DNA of 64,000 nt, taken from Carettochelys insculpta. Its lineage: Eukaryota > Chordata > Testudines > Carettochelyidae. The notes beneath the pieces were generated by a model. That model had not been told where the DNA came from. It was given only the letters and a program-made list of their open reading frames with translations, and did no database searches. The stretch's first letter is position 1, and each line of letters begins with the position of its first letter. The stretch is from the NCBI RefSeq assembly GCF_033958435.1, contig NC_134137.1, positions 240,668,501 through 240,732,500 on the forward strand, given 5' to 3'. The position numbers and the translations under genes were made by a program. This document shows positions 9,331-20,934 of the stretch, piece by piece.

Positions 9331-11800
9331 GGCTATGTCTACACTTGTCAGATCTTCCGGAAGAACACAGGCTTCTTGTGGAAAATCTGGGGAGCGTCCA
9401 CACAAGCTAGGTGCTCTTCCGGATTCCTTCCAGTAGAACACAGCACTTCTTCTGGATCCCTACGGCCGGTTCCATAAGGGGAATAATGCCTTCTTCCACA
9501 AGATTGTTTCAGAAGAAAGCACGTGTGGACACTCGTGGACTGCTTCTTCCGGAACAAGCGGTCCGCCAGGACAGCTCCCCACTGGAGTTGGAAGACAGTC
9601 TAGCAAGCCCCTGGGGTCTCTGTGGTGCCTGCTTCCAACAGCAGTTAAAGCTGCAAGAACCTAGAAACCCTGGAGCAGGAAGCAGGGGCTGCAGCACCCA
9701 GCCTACTGCCACTCCAGAATTGATGGCCAGCAGCCAGACAGCCAACAGCCAGCTCCCTGCACCACCCAGGGCACCCCCGGGAAGTTGCATGATGGAAGCC
9801 TGGAGGGACAGCAGCCCATAAGAGGAGAGCCCCTGCCTGGACAGAGCCAGGGCTGCAAGACCTCCTCGCACTCTGGAATGAGGAAGATATCCTGAAGGAC
9901 ATGTTGGGGCACCGGTGAAATGCTCCTGCCTGCACCCAACTGGCCACAGCCCTAGCTGCCCATGGCCATCCTGCCCAGACCGCAGACCAGGTCCGTGCAA
10001 GATCAAAGAATTATGTCAAGGATGTGCATAGGCCAGGGAGAGCAGCTGTCACTCCAGGGCCAGCCCAGCCAGGTATCCCTATCATAGGGAGCTGTGGGAC
10101 ATCCTGGTGGGCCAACTTGCCACCTCGCCACCTCATGGACATGGCAGCCACAGACACCTCTGCTGCATCAGAGAGGGAGGACGGTGGCTCCTCTGAAGAG
10201 GCTGGGGAGGAGGGCAAGACCACCAGCCAGCCCCAGGGACCCTCAGGTGACTCCTCCCCCAAGGGGTCCCTGGTTATAACCCTGGCCTCGGGGCTGAGCA
10301 GCAGGGCTACATCCAGCTGGGCATCCCCAGACCTATATGAGGTCACACCAGGTAAGCATGCAGCATGGGGCATCCCCCTGTGGAGCACATGCAGACCCCC
10401 ACACCACGCCTCCCCCAATGCTCCACACCAGAGTGCACCCCACAGCTGCAGGCAACCTGCAGGGCACCCCGCATGCCTCCCCATCTGGGAGCCCCTGCAC
10501 ATGCAGGTCCACACAGCGAGGAACTCAGGGTACACAGCCACCACTAGCCCACTGGTGCCCCAGGCACAGAGCCCTCTGTGCCCAAGCGCACCCCTCTCGC
10601 CAGGTGCCCTGTTCCCGGGTGGGGCCCTTCACATGTAGCAGCATGCCACAGGGTGAGGGGCTGCCCAGGCCACCATGCCAGCGCCATGGACCTGCGCTCA
10701 CAAGGGCATCCTAGGTTGGGCCCATGGGGAGGTGCCTGGGGGACAAGGGACTGCCACATGGGGCTTGGTTGGGGCCCTAATGCCCTCTCCCCCACCTTGT
10801 CTTACAGCACTTCCATCCTGGGGGTGGGAGAGGTGACAGAGGAGCCCAGGGCCAGCTGGCAGTGTCCAGGTCAGAGAAGCAGGTGGTCCCCCAGGTGGGG
10901 CATGACCCCCACGAGCGGCTGTAGCCCAGCCAGGGCTGAGGGTCCACTGCCAGAGCCTGGTGCAGGAGGCAGCAGCATATGCAGCCGCCGTACACCACCA
11001 AAATGACGTGGCAGAGGGGTGCCTGGCCCAGGAGGTGGAGGACCTTCAGTGGCACCAGAACACAAGGTGTGCGGGGCCATTGTGGCACTTCCCACTGCCA
11101 CCTCCTGCCCCCCTCCTCCCACTGCCCCCACTGCCCACTTCTCCCACTCTCCTGCTGCCTCCTGCCCCCACCCCACCCCCTGCTGTCCCCACGTTACCCT
11201 GAAACCTGAGCTATCCCCACTCCTGAGGTCCTAGCTGCCCTCCTTCCCCAGGGTTTTCCTGCGGCGGTGGCCCTTCAAGACCTGAGGGCCTGGCTACTGA
11301 CCATGGTGGGGCCCCTGCCCTGGGAAGCTTCCCCCCACACCCCCTCCACTGAGGATGTGCTACTGGCTACCCATCACCACCTCCCTGTGCTCCCCGCCCC
11401 ATTGGGGCCCTGACAGGGATCTCGCACCCGGGGCAGAAGAGGCAGCTGTGGGCGCCAGGGCTCATGGCCCTCTACCCCATTTCTTGAGTAGAGGTCCTGC
11501 CCCTCCCCTCCCCTTCCACACCCAGTTATTATGCCCCCCCCCGCCCGGAGGCCCCGCCCTTGTAAATAGTTGACCCCACTCCCTTGCGTTATGTCAAAGC
11601 AGTTTTATTGTTTATATATACACAGTTAGTTATTTACATAATACAGTTTACATTGACACCCCCGTGTCCCTGGTCATTAGGGGGGTGGAGGTTCCACGGA
11701 TGTGTGGACATGATCTCCTGGAAGACCTGGCAGCAATTTCGGATGCCGCTTTGCGTGTAGACGCTCTGTTCTGGAAGATTGGACCCGTGTAGACGCAGCC
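9331..11800 (+). mobile_element. PIF/Harbinger element carrying only the Myb/SANT-like gene
   Basis: A 2470-bp element with inverted ends GGCTATGTCTACACTTG and CGTGTAGACGCAGCC and a perfect 3-bp target duplication ATA (9328-9330, 11801-11803). Its subterminal regions repeat TTCCGGAA (9355-9362 and 9547-9554) and decayed forms, unlike the TTCGAA-centred motifs of the other large copies. The interior holds one plus-strand two-exon Myb/SANT-like gene. No DDE transposase is present in either orientation, so it must rely on transposase supplied elsewhere. The CA- and C-rich interior (10380-10560, 11080-11200) is low complexity. Confidence 0.85.
9843..11070 (+). pseudogene. Myb/SANT-like DNA-binding protein gene (Harbinger accessory gene), disrupted
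   Basis: The Harbinger Myb-like protein helps the transposase enter the nucleus and bind element ends (known for the family). Around 9868-10030 the reading frame encodes a trihelix/SANT-like domain: LQDLLALWNEEDIL, then a central helix, then DQVRARSKNYVKDV. It continues as an acidic Ser/Glu-rich linker to a canonical GTAAGC donor at 10352. An acceptor (TTACAG) ends at 10807, and a second exon encodes a predicted coiled-coil region (VQEAAAYAAAVHHQND). An in-frame TGA near 9916, directly after the first helix, breaks it. The N-terminus and start codon could not be fixed, because no in-frame ATG with support is seen. Exon layout agrees with the genes at 40863 and 50844. Confidence 0.7.
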
Positions 11801-11803
11801 ATA

Positions 11804-13700
11804 CAGTGTAACTTCACTCTTTTTGTTGTATCCCTCCTCACCCATATCAGCCGCAGGGATGACTGGCTTTAACTCTTTGGCCTTCCCTTTTTCCTCCTTG
11901 TGCACTGAGACCTATTTTTCCCTGCATCTGTCAGGAAAGCATTTTGCTGCTACAGATGGAACCTTTCAACATCTTTTTTGTTAATTCGACAGGGGTTTGG
12001 TTTTGTTTTTGATTCTTTTGTGTTTGTTTTGGGTGGTTGGGTGGGTTTGGTGCTCTGGCTGCTGTTGCTTTGCCTTGGCTAGGCTGCCGTGAGTCAGACT
12101 GCTTTGAAGCTGAGCCATCGTGAGTCATTCACTTGTCCATTCCAAGTGCAGGCAAGGGAAGGAAATATGTATAAACAAAATGAAAAGCACAATGCTTCAT
12201 CTGCTCTACTTTAAATGTCAGATTAGTGTCTGCTGGAGTTTGTTCAATTCATGCACACAGCCTTTCAAATAGCTTCATGAGCTCTGCGAGACAACTGCTG
12301 AACAGTCTTTTCTGAACTATTAAGGTCAGGGAGTCTAACTGAGATCATGACAACCGTGACATGAGTTTTAAGTGCTCAGACACCACAATGACCTTTTTAG
12401 GAAAGGAACATTTCAAGTGTATCACATAAAACAAATCCATTTAACTCAGATATATCTGCCATACACTGGAATATGTCTTCTTGTTTTTGGCATCTGAACA
12501 AGAGCCCCTTCCTGCTCCATTTGTTCTTACTCTTCAGTTCAGTTAGGAAGTGATAACCATGCCTTTCATTGCACATGGTTACAGCATAGAACAAAGGAAC
12601 AGCATAGAACTGGTAGAATTTGCACTTTGTGGGACAATCCCATGTTTTTAGTCTGATCAGAAGTTTCAAAATGTCCCAAAGTGAAGAAATTCAAAAACAA
12701 AACAAAAAATGGACAAACAAAACCCACCCAACTAGTTGTTGCAAAAAAATCAAATAAATGTGATTAGGTGTTTTGGTTAAAAAAATGGACTAGCCAAATG
12801 CCCCCTGCATTTCAGGGTGCCCCAAGCTGCTTCTTTTGGGGCTGGGAAGGCTAGAAGCTATGAGACCCCTACCTCAACCTAGGTTTCCCAGGACATGCAG
12901 GCTCTGAATCAGGGAACCTATAAACCCTGAGACAATCTGCACAGCAAGCTTCCTGGTACGCACTGGGTCCCCAGCTCTGGGACAGCGTATGTGATGGGGC
13001 TGCCTTGGAGTCCAAGGTGCTCTGGCAGTGAAATCAAGCAGGGTTCCAATGAACATCTGCCTGCTTTGCGTGAAAGTTCAGCAAAACAAATTTTTCTGCA
13101 TCACAGTCCCGTGTTGTAGCTAGGGTAGAGATTGTGGCAGCCATGAATTCTAGAGACCTCCCAGACTTCCACCTGTGGTTCCTGGGAACTGTGAGTGGCT
13201 GGGAACTGTGAGTGTCCCAAGCTCCTAGCCACTGCAAGCACAGGGCTGACACCACAGCTCCCAACCACCATGGACCTCAGAACGGGAGACTTCTGTGGGG
13301 TTTTGCCTTGCATATTTTTAGTAAAAATTACAACAGCTCACTGGCAAGAAAGAAAGAAATTATGGAAGGCCATGACCTATATTGCCACTGACCTGTAGTG
13401 ACTTTTACTAAACATATGGAAGACAAAATTTTAGCCTTAATTGGGGCACATCAATAGCAGTAGGGGATAATATGCTAATGATAGTATGAATTAATGTTGA
13501 AGTACTATAACAATGAAAAAACTTACAGTAAAATATTCTACACTAAATTTTGGAATTCCCACCCTGAAATTTTCAGAGCTTCGTTTTGAAAGAAATTTGG
13601 AAAAGTACTTTTTGTTCTGATTCGAAACTAGCACATTTCAAGATGTCAAAGTTTCTCATGGAATTTCTGAGACCCAAAAATGGCCCACCATTTTTTCAAT
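11804..13700. other. No gene recognised
   Basis: Unique-looking sequence with a T/G-rich stretch near 11990-12060. The last part (13535-13700) is AT-rich and resembles the repeat-like stretch at 8925-9230. No exon or transposon end found. Confidence 0.5.
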
Positions 13701-13704
13701 ATGT

Positions 13705-13790
13705 CTGAATTTAGATTGCAAGACCTCTGGGAAAGGGGGCCATGACTACTTGTTTGTATTGTGTGGCATCTAGCAAACTGCAGAGCAATT
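13705..13790 (+). repeat. L2/MIR-type 3' tail remnant
   Basis: The order TTAGATTGCAAGACCTCTGG, AGGGGGCCATGACTACTTG, TGTATTGTGTGGCATCTAGCA matches the general layout of amniote L2/MIR 3' tails (AGATTGTAAGCTCCTCGGGGC..., ...TACAGCGCCTAGCAC). Only this tail is visible. Confidence 0.45.
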
Positions 13791-14004
13791 TAAAATAAAG
13801 TCATGCTTTGTATTATGGTCCTATTTATAGATAGTTTATTAGTATATGTTCTAATAAAGAGTTAATGAACTGTTAGCGAGTCCAACAGGTCCATAGCTGT
13901 GTACAACCATGGCTTATTAGTAGAGCTGCTCAAAATGTTCCCTCAAAACTGTTTGTTGAGAGAAAATTGCATTTTTATTTAATTGGTGTTTTTCATAAGT
14001 ACTT

Positions 14005-14042
14005 TAATTTAATTTAATTTAATTTAATTTAATTTAATTTTT
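14005..14042. repeat. (AATTT)n microsatellite
   Basis: A nearly perfect run of seven to eight AATTT units inside an AT-rich stretch (13930-14110). Confidence 0.95.
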
Positions 14043-15775
14043 CCATCACAAGTGCTGAATGGCTGAAAACTGAAATAGTTTGATTCAGAAACACCCTTGA
14101 TTAATATCTTTAGGATCATGGATGTCAAAGCAATATGCACAACAGCACTTCTACATCTTCCAAGGAGCATAGCGGTACCACTATCTAAAATCCTTTTCAG
14201 AGTCTGTGCTTTCTTGTGTGTCTCTTTTTATATCATTAAACAAAAAGTAATGACTTGCAAATGTTTACGTGTAGAACCGGTCCAAAATGGAAAGTGTTTG
14301 GCAGAATATTTCCAAAGCAATTTTTACTCCACTGGTTGTGAAAAGGAACTTTTGTGTATTTGGGGCTTTTTTTTTTTTGGTGAACTTTATCAATTCTCTA
14401 GTTTCTATGTGTTTTTATTTTATATTTGAGATTTGCAGTGTTGCTTCTCCCCTTTTCCCTTCCTTTTTCCACCTGGCCATTGAGGAAGGCAGTGAATAGA
14501 AAAGGGGAGAGAAATGAGAAGGAGTTAGACACTAGCTTGCTGTTTCATTTTTGTCCATAACAAGGACTATTGGGAAACAACCAACTCTGGGGGAGAAAAT
14601 TTCTAATTTTGAAAAAAGCCATTTTCCCCATAATTAAAAATAGTTTTTGTAACATTTTGACCACTTCTGACTAAAAACATGGGCAAGATTTGATTTGGTT
14701 TCTCAGAAGTTCCATAGTCCTTTACCAATTGCTCATGCCTTCATCTATTTTTAATGGGTTTATATTTTCCTTTATTTACATAGAAACATCTTCAGTTTGG
14801 CTTTTGCCTACCATTTTCAGTCTTCCGGACCAGATTATTGGCTCACACAGTTGGAAATACAAGTTCAATATACATTGCTTTCTTGCCATTTCCGCTCCAT
14901 TTCAGGCAAAAAATGCCTTGGGATTAGTGGGAGGTCTCAGGAAAATACTTGAGTCCAGTGTATATAGTTTTCTTCACAATTTCTTTGTCATTCACATGAT
15001 TTTTTTTTGAATGGGAAGGAAACAAGCCAGCGAGTCAGTAATTTATTTTTAAATATCAGAACAGCAGTAGCTGTACTGTGTATTTTCTTTAACTTCTGTT
15101 CCCCCTCATAAAATGTGGTTCAGTGTAGGGACAGTAATGAGTGATCTGGTGTATAATAAAACTGCAGTATTACATTCTCAGATTTACGTTATGCTTGCAG
15201 ATATAGACAGGGCTATGAGAAGACGGGTGTGGGTGTCAAATGGTTTCAGTAGAAGTAGGCCCAGGACTGTTGCGGCAGCAAGGCCAACAGTCTCCGTGGG
15301 CCCTGGGACAAGGTGGGATGGTGTCCAACTTCAAAGTGCTGGAAGGGGTGGAGCCAAGGACAGAAGGGGTGGGGCTTAAGGCAGTGAGCCCCCCCATCCT
15401 CCTACCTCAGAGCTCTGTGCAGTGGTGGAACAGTGCTACCACTGCATATCAAAGCCCCAGAGCTCTGGCCACCACTACAGCTGAGGTAGTGGCAGCAGTG
15501 GCTGGAGCCCTGGGCCCCTTTTGAAACACTGGACCATGGGGCAACTGCCTCCCTTTCCATCCTTCCCATCGGCAGGTCTGGTCAGGGACTTGCAAAGGGC
15601 CCTCTTTTTTAGAAAAATACTTCTTGTTTTTTTGTCATGGGGCTCTAGCCTTTTCTTTTGAGTTCCCTGAATGCACCCTTTCATTGGTTTGCTGGTTTCA
15701 TTGATATCCCCATAAGCGAGGAGGGTGTTACAAAGATTATTTTTGAGTAACTTAAAAATATGGCCCATATTAGAG
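14043..15775. other. No gene recognised
   Basis: AT-rich to 15200, then a GC-richer block (15230-15530) with open stretches of no recognisable family. No conserved exon structure seen. Confidence 0.5.
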
Positions 15776-15779
15776 AATC

Positions 15780-16310
15780 GGTGACAAAGAACCTGACATG
15801 GCTGCAGCCAACAAAGTTGTTAAAAAATTGAATTCAGCAGATAACATTAGGAATATCCATTCAGAGAGGAATGATCTTGGAGGAAAGTGATGTGAGGTGA
15901 ACTTGCAGAAGTTATCAGATCCCAGAATGGTTTTGGAATACCTGGTTTTGAACCCCATCTTAGACACAATATTAATTCAATTAGATGATAGGATTCAGAA
16001 ATGTGATGGATTCAGAGAAGATTTTACTTTGACAGGTAAGAAATTGAAAGTCCTGTCAGAAAATACCCAAAGAGACATGGTCAAAGCTTGTTGAACAACT
16101 ACCCTGAGGATTTAAACAAAGTTCTGAGAAAGAAATTGAGCTTTTCAGCAGCTATTGCAAGTGAATCTACAAGGATGACTTGGAAACGAACGTAGTCATG
16201 CATTTCCTTAGTTTCATTCACAGAACTTCTTTAGATATGATGTCCCCTAACACAGAAATAGCACAACATATTTTTTGCTGTCTTCCTCCAACTGGATGTG
16301 ATGGACAAGT
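15780..16310 (+). pseudogene. Decayed hAT/ZMYM1-like transposase-derived fragment
   Basis: Plus-strand translation in shifting frames gives EYLVLNPILDTILIQLDDR (about 15930-15990), then a segment ending near 16093. It is followed after a frame change by DLETNVVMHFLSFIHRTS near 16180. The pattern (LD.II.QL..RI, later a short acidic-aliphatic block) resembles the middle part of hAT-type transposases and ZMYM1-like proteins. At least two frame changes and stops show it is dead. Positions outside the two matching blocks are unrecognisable. It could be a different fragment of the family seen at 35260-36235. The family assignment is by eye. Confidence 0.45.
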
Positions 16311-18141
16311 GGTCACTGATGGCCTCTTATCCCCTTGCCCGCACCTCCAGCCCAGACTACCTTCATGCCTGGTGTTCATCTTTCTTTTCCTTGTGGTTGA
16401 TTTGGCCCTCTGGTCAGCATATCATTCAATGCTATCTCCGTCCAGTGTGGTGGGTGTTCTAGTGAGATATGAGCTTTGCTCAGCTCTGGGTGTTGAATTC
16501 CATTTTGGTGAGAACTGCTGTAGAGAAACTGGAATCCACACGGAGAGAGTGGGGTGAGCTAAGGAACAAGATTGTTTCAGAGAAGGAGAGAAAAGTAAAA
16601 GTAATTGGGGTAGGGGGTGATAGTTGGTAGTGGGGAGGACTACTCAGACAGGGCCTGGACCATCCTTAGCATGGCACTAAAGACAGGAGCCTGAAAATTA
16701 AATCACAAGTGGTGCTCACATTATATGTAGGCCAGTGTATTTTGAAATAGCCATGGCAGATGGAGATTGTCTGAATAGGGCTAAACATATTGAAAGGGAA
16801 AATAGGAATAACAAATTTTGACTTTGATCAAAGAGAAGCTTAAAAAAAATAAATGGCACATTGGCATCTATATTAAATATATGTACTGGGTTTTCTTTCA
16901 GAGGCATAAGATGAAAGAAGGGAGAGAGAAAACAAACAAAAAAGAAAATATATTTTGCCAAAGGTATTCTAAAAACTAAGAGAGACGGGGGGAATCTTAT
17001 TTTTACCATTAGTTCAGAAATTTTTTATAGCAGTTCTCACCAAAATGTAGCAGAGACAATGCTTTAACCCTCCAACTCCAAAATAAACTAATAAAACTCT
17101 TCAGTGCTATTGAGAGCCTAAAACTGTGCTAAGTAATTGACCAGCCAAAAACAACCAACCAAAAGAAATCTCACCAGTCCTACTTCCAAAGAGCCTAACA
17201 GTTTGAATACAACATCAAGTAAGATTCAACTGCTAGACAAAACTGGAGAATGGTGAGAAATGCAGATGACCGTAACAGTCATGTAGCTATCTTGATATTT
17301 TCAAAGTTTTCATTGTTTTGTTATTGCCTTTCCTCCCCCTCACTTCTCACAGGCAAGAGGTCCAAGAGGAGGTTATAGGAGCACTTACAACAGTGACGGG
17401 TGGTGTGGCTCATTGAACAAATGATATTTACTAGTGACATAATTTTTTTCATCTTCAAAATGCTGTACATGTATGTGCTAGTAATTGGCAGAACCATCCT
17501 TAAGAAGTTCTGTTGTACAGAAAAATAGAGACTAATGTGAAGTATGCATTCCATGATGAAATTTTTGTAGTTATATGCAATGTTTTCTGTTATTGATATT
17601 CTCCCTTCTTGCTTTTATAACCCCATGATGCCAGCCTTCCTCTGAGTTCTCCTAAAAACCCATGTGCCCAGTTGTCCTCACAGTCATTTACACCGGTGCA
17701 AAGTTGGGGCAAAATGGTAGCCATCAGAATGGTACCAGTTTATCTCTTTTTCAAACCAATATAGAATGATGACATGAGGTAGTGGACAATGGAGAATCAG
17801 ACACTTTAGCATGAGCTCTAATAAAAGGAACACCTTCTCTTCAGTGCTACCAGCAATGATTTTTAAAGAACACTCAGGGTGGCAGATTTTCCTTTTGGGT
17901 GACGCATTGCAGATCATGACAGCTTTTCTCTAGTGAGAAGGACGGGTGGTATAACAGAGAGGAGGCAGGATTCACCTGTGTATCAGCTCCTCCAGGATTC
18001 TGTCTTCTGCAGGTTAATTACTGTGAACTCACTTGTGCAGAGGTGACTCAGAGTCTATCCTGAACAAAAGGCAGGTGGTGGCAGGTGATAAGAAAAGGAC
18101 CCATAGGAACAGAGAAGTCTAGGGAGGTTAAGCTGGGGCTC
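16311..18141. other. No gene recognised
   Basis: No exon, RNA gene or transposon end is apparent. Purine-rich runs occur near 16900-16960. Confidence 0.5.
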
Positions 18142-18144
18142 ATA

Positions 18145-18455
18145 GGCCATGTCTGCACGGCCCTGGTCTTCAACCTCACTGCTGGCAGAGCTATGCTAAG
18201 CAGGTTTCTGGAAATTGCAAATGGCTTTTTCCAGGGATAAGGAACTGCTGACAAAGGGGGATTTAGCTGGCAGAGGCACATCCACATGGCATGTTTACTG
18301 CTGGCACCACCCTTTGCAGACAGCAAAATCTCATATGGCTACGCTAATTAGCCATGTTAGTATGCAAATGGGAAGCCATTTGCAGTTTCCAGAAACCTGG
18401 TTGGCGTAGCTCTGCCGGCAGTGGGGCTGAAGACTGGGGCCATGTAGATGTTGCC
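18145..18455. mobile_element. Harbinger-type palindromic MITE with TGCCGGCA motifs
   Basis: A 311-bp element flanked by ATA (18142-18144, 18456-18458). The two halves are largely complementary: GCAGGTTTCTGGAAATTGCAA near 18200 pairs with TTTGCAGTTTCCAGAAACC near 18380. The ends read GGCCATGTCTGCACGG and CATGTAGATGTTGCC. It carries TGCCGGCA (18413-18420) and decayed TGCTGGCA copies. No coding capacity. Confidence 0.75.
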
Positions 18456-18564
18456 ATATAGTTTACTATTTAGTAGCACAGGCAGAGTGATACAGTGAGT
18501 GCTCCAGGGCTGAAGCATCCACTAATATTTTTTCCCAGTGGGCACTCAGCACCCAACTGCAACC

Positions 18565-18752
18565 AGCTCCAGTGGTTTGAGCATTGGCCTTGCAAACCCA
18601 GGGTTGTGAGTTTCATACCAGAGGGGGACATTTAGGGGTCTGGGGCAAACAGATTAAAACAAAATCTGTCAGGGAGGGTACTTGGTCCTGCCAAGAGGAT
18701 GGGGGACTGAGTACTCGATGGCTTCTCGAGGTCCCTTCCAGCTCTATGAGAT
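18565..18752 (+). repeat. tRNA-derived SINE with CR1-like 3' tail
   Basis: A box A-like CCAGTGGTTTGAGCATTGG is followed by a box B-like segment GGGTTGTGAGTTTCATACC. The 3' end reads GAGGTCCCTTCCAGCTCTAT, the same as the CR1 3' tail (compare 20950-20975, reverse complement). Family knowledge: some reptile SINEs share the CR1 tail and are mobilised by CR1 reverse transcriptase. Confidence 0.75.
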
Positions 18753-20934
18753 ATGTACAGGTATATCTTCTCTCCCACAGTTCCTCTCACCTGCCAGCGG
18801 CCATGCTGATCAACTCCTCCCCCTTCCTCCTAGCACCTCCCCCTGCTGCAAACAGGAAGTGCTGGGAGTGGGAGGGAGGAAAAAGAGTTGACAAGGGGTG
18901 TGCTCAGAGGTAGAATTGGGCTGAAAGAAGCAAGGAAATGGCAGGGAGGGAGGAGCAGGGGCCGGGCCTTGGGCTGAGCAGGGATTGAGCACCCATGGGG
19001 AAGTAGAAAGCAGGCACCGGTGTGTCAGAGTTACTTTTTGGCAATGAAACATATCTGGTAGGTAAGATTTGGCTTAAGTCTACATCAACTACACGATTCA
19101 CATGTGTCTTTTGAGTTCCCTCCTGCAGATGTTATACGCTTCTCCTCCAAACCAACATCCTTCCTTGTTTGCAGAGCCTGTTGGGTAGTGGGGCAAAAGA
19201 TTGTGAAATAACCATTGTCTAACTTACACAAAATTTACCAAATTCCACCTAATCATCAGTCCTATAATTCTAGTATCTGGCTATGGGAATCAGGAACTAG
19301 TTGTCAAGTTAAAGGAGAATGAGGACAAAACAGCCACCAACCACATCCTTTAATGAACCTAATATATTATGCAAAAGAAACTTGTGCTTTGACTTCTGAA
19401 GCTCTCAAAACTTATTTTATGAAGTATGGGATTAGGTTACTTAAATTGGCTAAAGAACTGTCGCTAAACATGTTTGCTCAATTTCTCTGGGATGTGTGTG
19501 TGTGATTTTTTCAACTTGTGTTCAATTCTTAATGTGCTTTCTCTGGATTTTTGTGTCAGTTTCTGATATGATATTGTTAGAACTGTTTGAACTATTGCAG
19601 AGTTGAAGTGGTAGTTAGATATTGGTTTGAAAAACTGAATTTGAGAAACTTTTCTTGGTTTAGCACGTTGAAATTTCAAATTTCAGGGAGAGATATCTGC
19701 AAAATATCTCCTTTTTTCTCCTGACAACCACCTCTAGTTACAGCTGTAATAGACCAAACCAGTAATGTGACTTTGATTTCCCACTGAGTATCCTGCTAGT
19801 GTGCAGCTGATCAAAAGCAGGTTTCAATAAAGGCTGCATAGGATTGGAATTAAAATTAAAATTTTCCATTGTGGAATGATGATTTTCACAGAATATTTTA
19901 TCTTTAAGAACCAGGCAGGTTGAGGTGCATGTTAACTGTGAAATATTTTTTTAATATGGTCAAATAGAAGCATATGCAATGTTTAGCCTCTTAAATTCCT
20001 GCCTGTCCCAACATACCTTGAGTGTTTTCTTGTTGGAAAAGTATCAGCCTTCCTGGAACAGAGCGAGATAGGTTAACAAGATAAGCAGAAGAATAAGAAT
20101 CATAATAAACATAACAAGCCACGCAGCATTCTGCCTTCACCATAAGTCCTATCAACGAGAAATCCCAGAGTCATTACTGAGCAAGGGGTAGTCAGCCACA
20201 ACTACAAATGTTACATAATAACTTCACATATAGCTGCTTTTACATAGAGTCTGAACTGAAGTTCAAGACAACAAGTGTCTGGGGACAGCTCAGTGTCCAG
20301 TTCTGATTCTCGCTAACACACACAAAGTTTCCTACACTGGGTGCATAATAATTAATTATTCTTTGCAAACAGGTTACTAGGGAACCAAAATCCTCAGGGA
20401 AGCTTAGGGCAGATCAAAAACACCAACTGATGTAGCTGAAGCACAGAAGAGAGAAGATAAATAAACAAAGGGGAATTCGGATATTTGTAACCAGTCAAGC
20501 AGACCAAAAGGTGGAAGGTATTAACTGAGGACGACTCTTGACACTACATAATAGTGGGCTACATCTAGTTTGTTCCTCTGGTTTCCTTTCAACTGCTATC
20601 CGTCAAAAGCATGACTGATTCTTGTCTTCCTGCTAACTGAACCCTGCCTGCATTTCTTTTAATGAGACCAGTAACATTTATGAACACTGACATATACTTC
20701 ACCCCAGGAAGGAAGCCTAAAGCAATTAGTACTGAGCAGATTCAATTGCAGCCCATTCATGCACTGTCATTCATGCTCTCATCCCCATGATAAATGGCCA
20801 CTCGTCTGTGGTGAGGATATCCATTTCCTGCTTAATGCATCTCTCTTCTGGACATTCTAGAATAAGAAAGACCTCAAAACTAAGCAGAGCAGAATAAGGT
20901 GACATCTACTGATGAACTGAATAGCATTGTCCTT
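18753..20934. other. No gene recognised
   Basis: Unique-looking DNA downstream of the SINE to the CR1 3' end. No exon or repeat identified. Confidence 0.5.

Noticed and set aside
9509..10006. Long minus-strand open frame (about 165 codons)
   Set aside because: It is antisense to the Myb-like exon and Pro/Gly/Leu-rich, without domain resemblance.
15230..15530. GC-rich block as a possible promoter or first exon
   Set aside because: Few CpG, no recognisable core promoter and no downstream exons seen.
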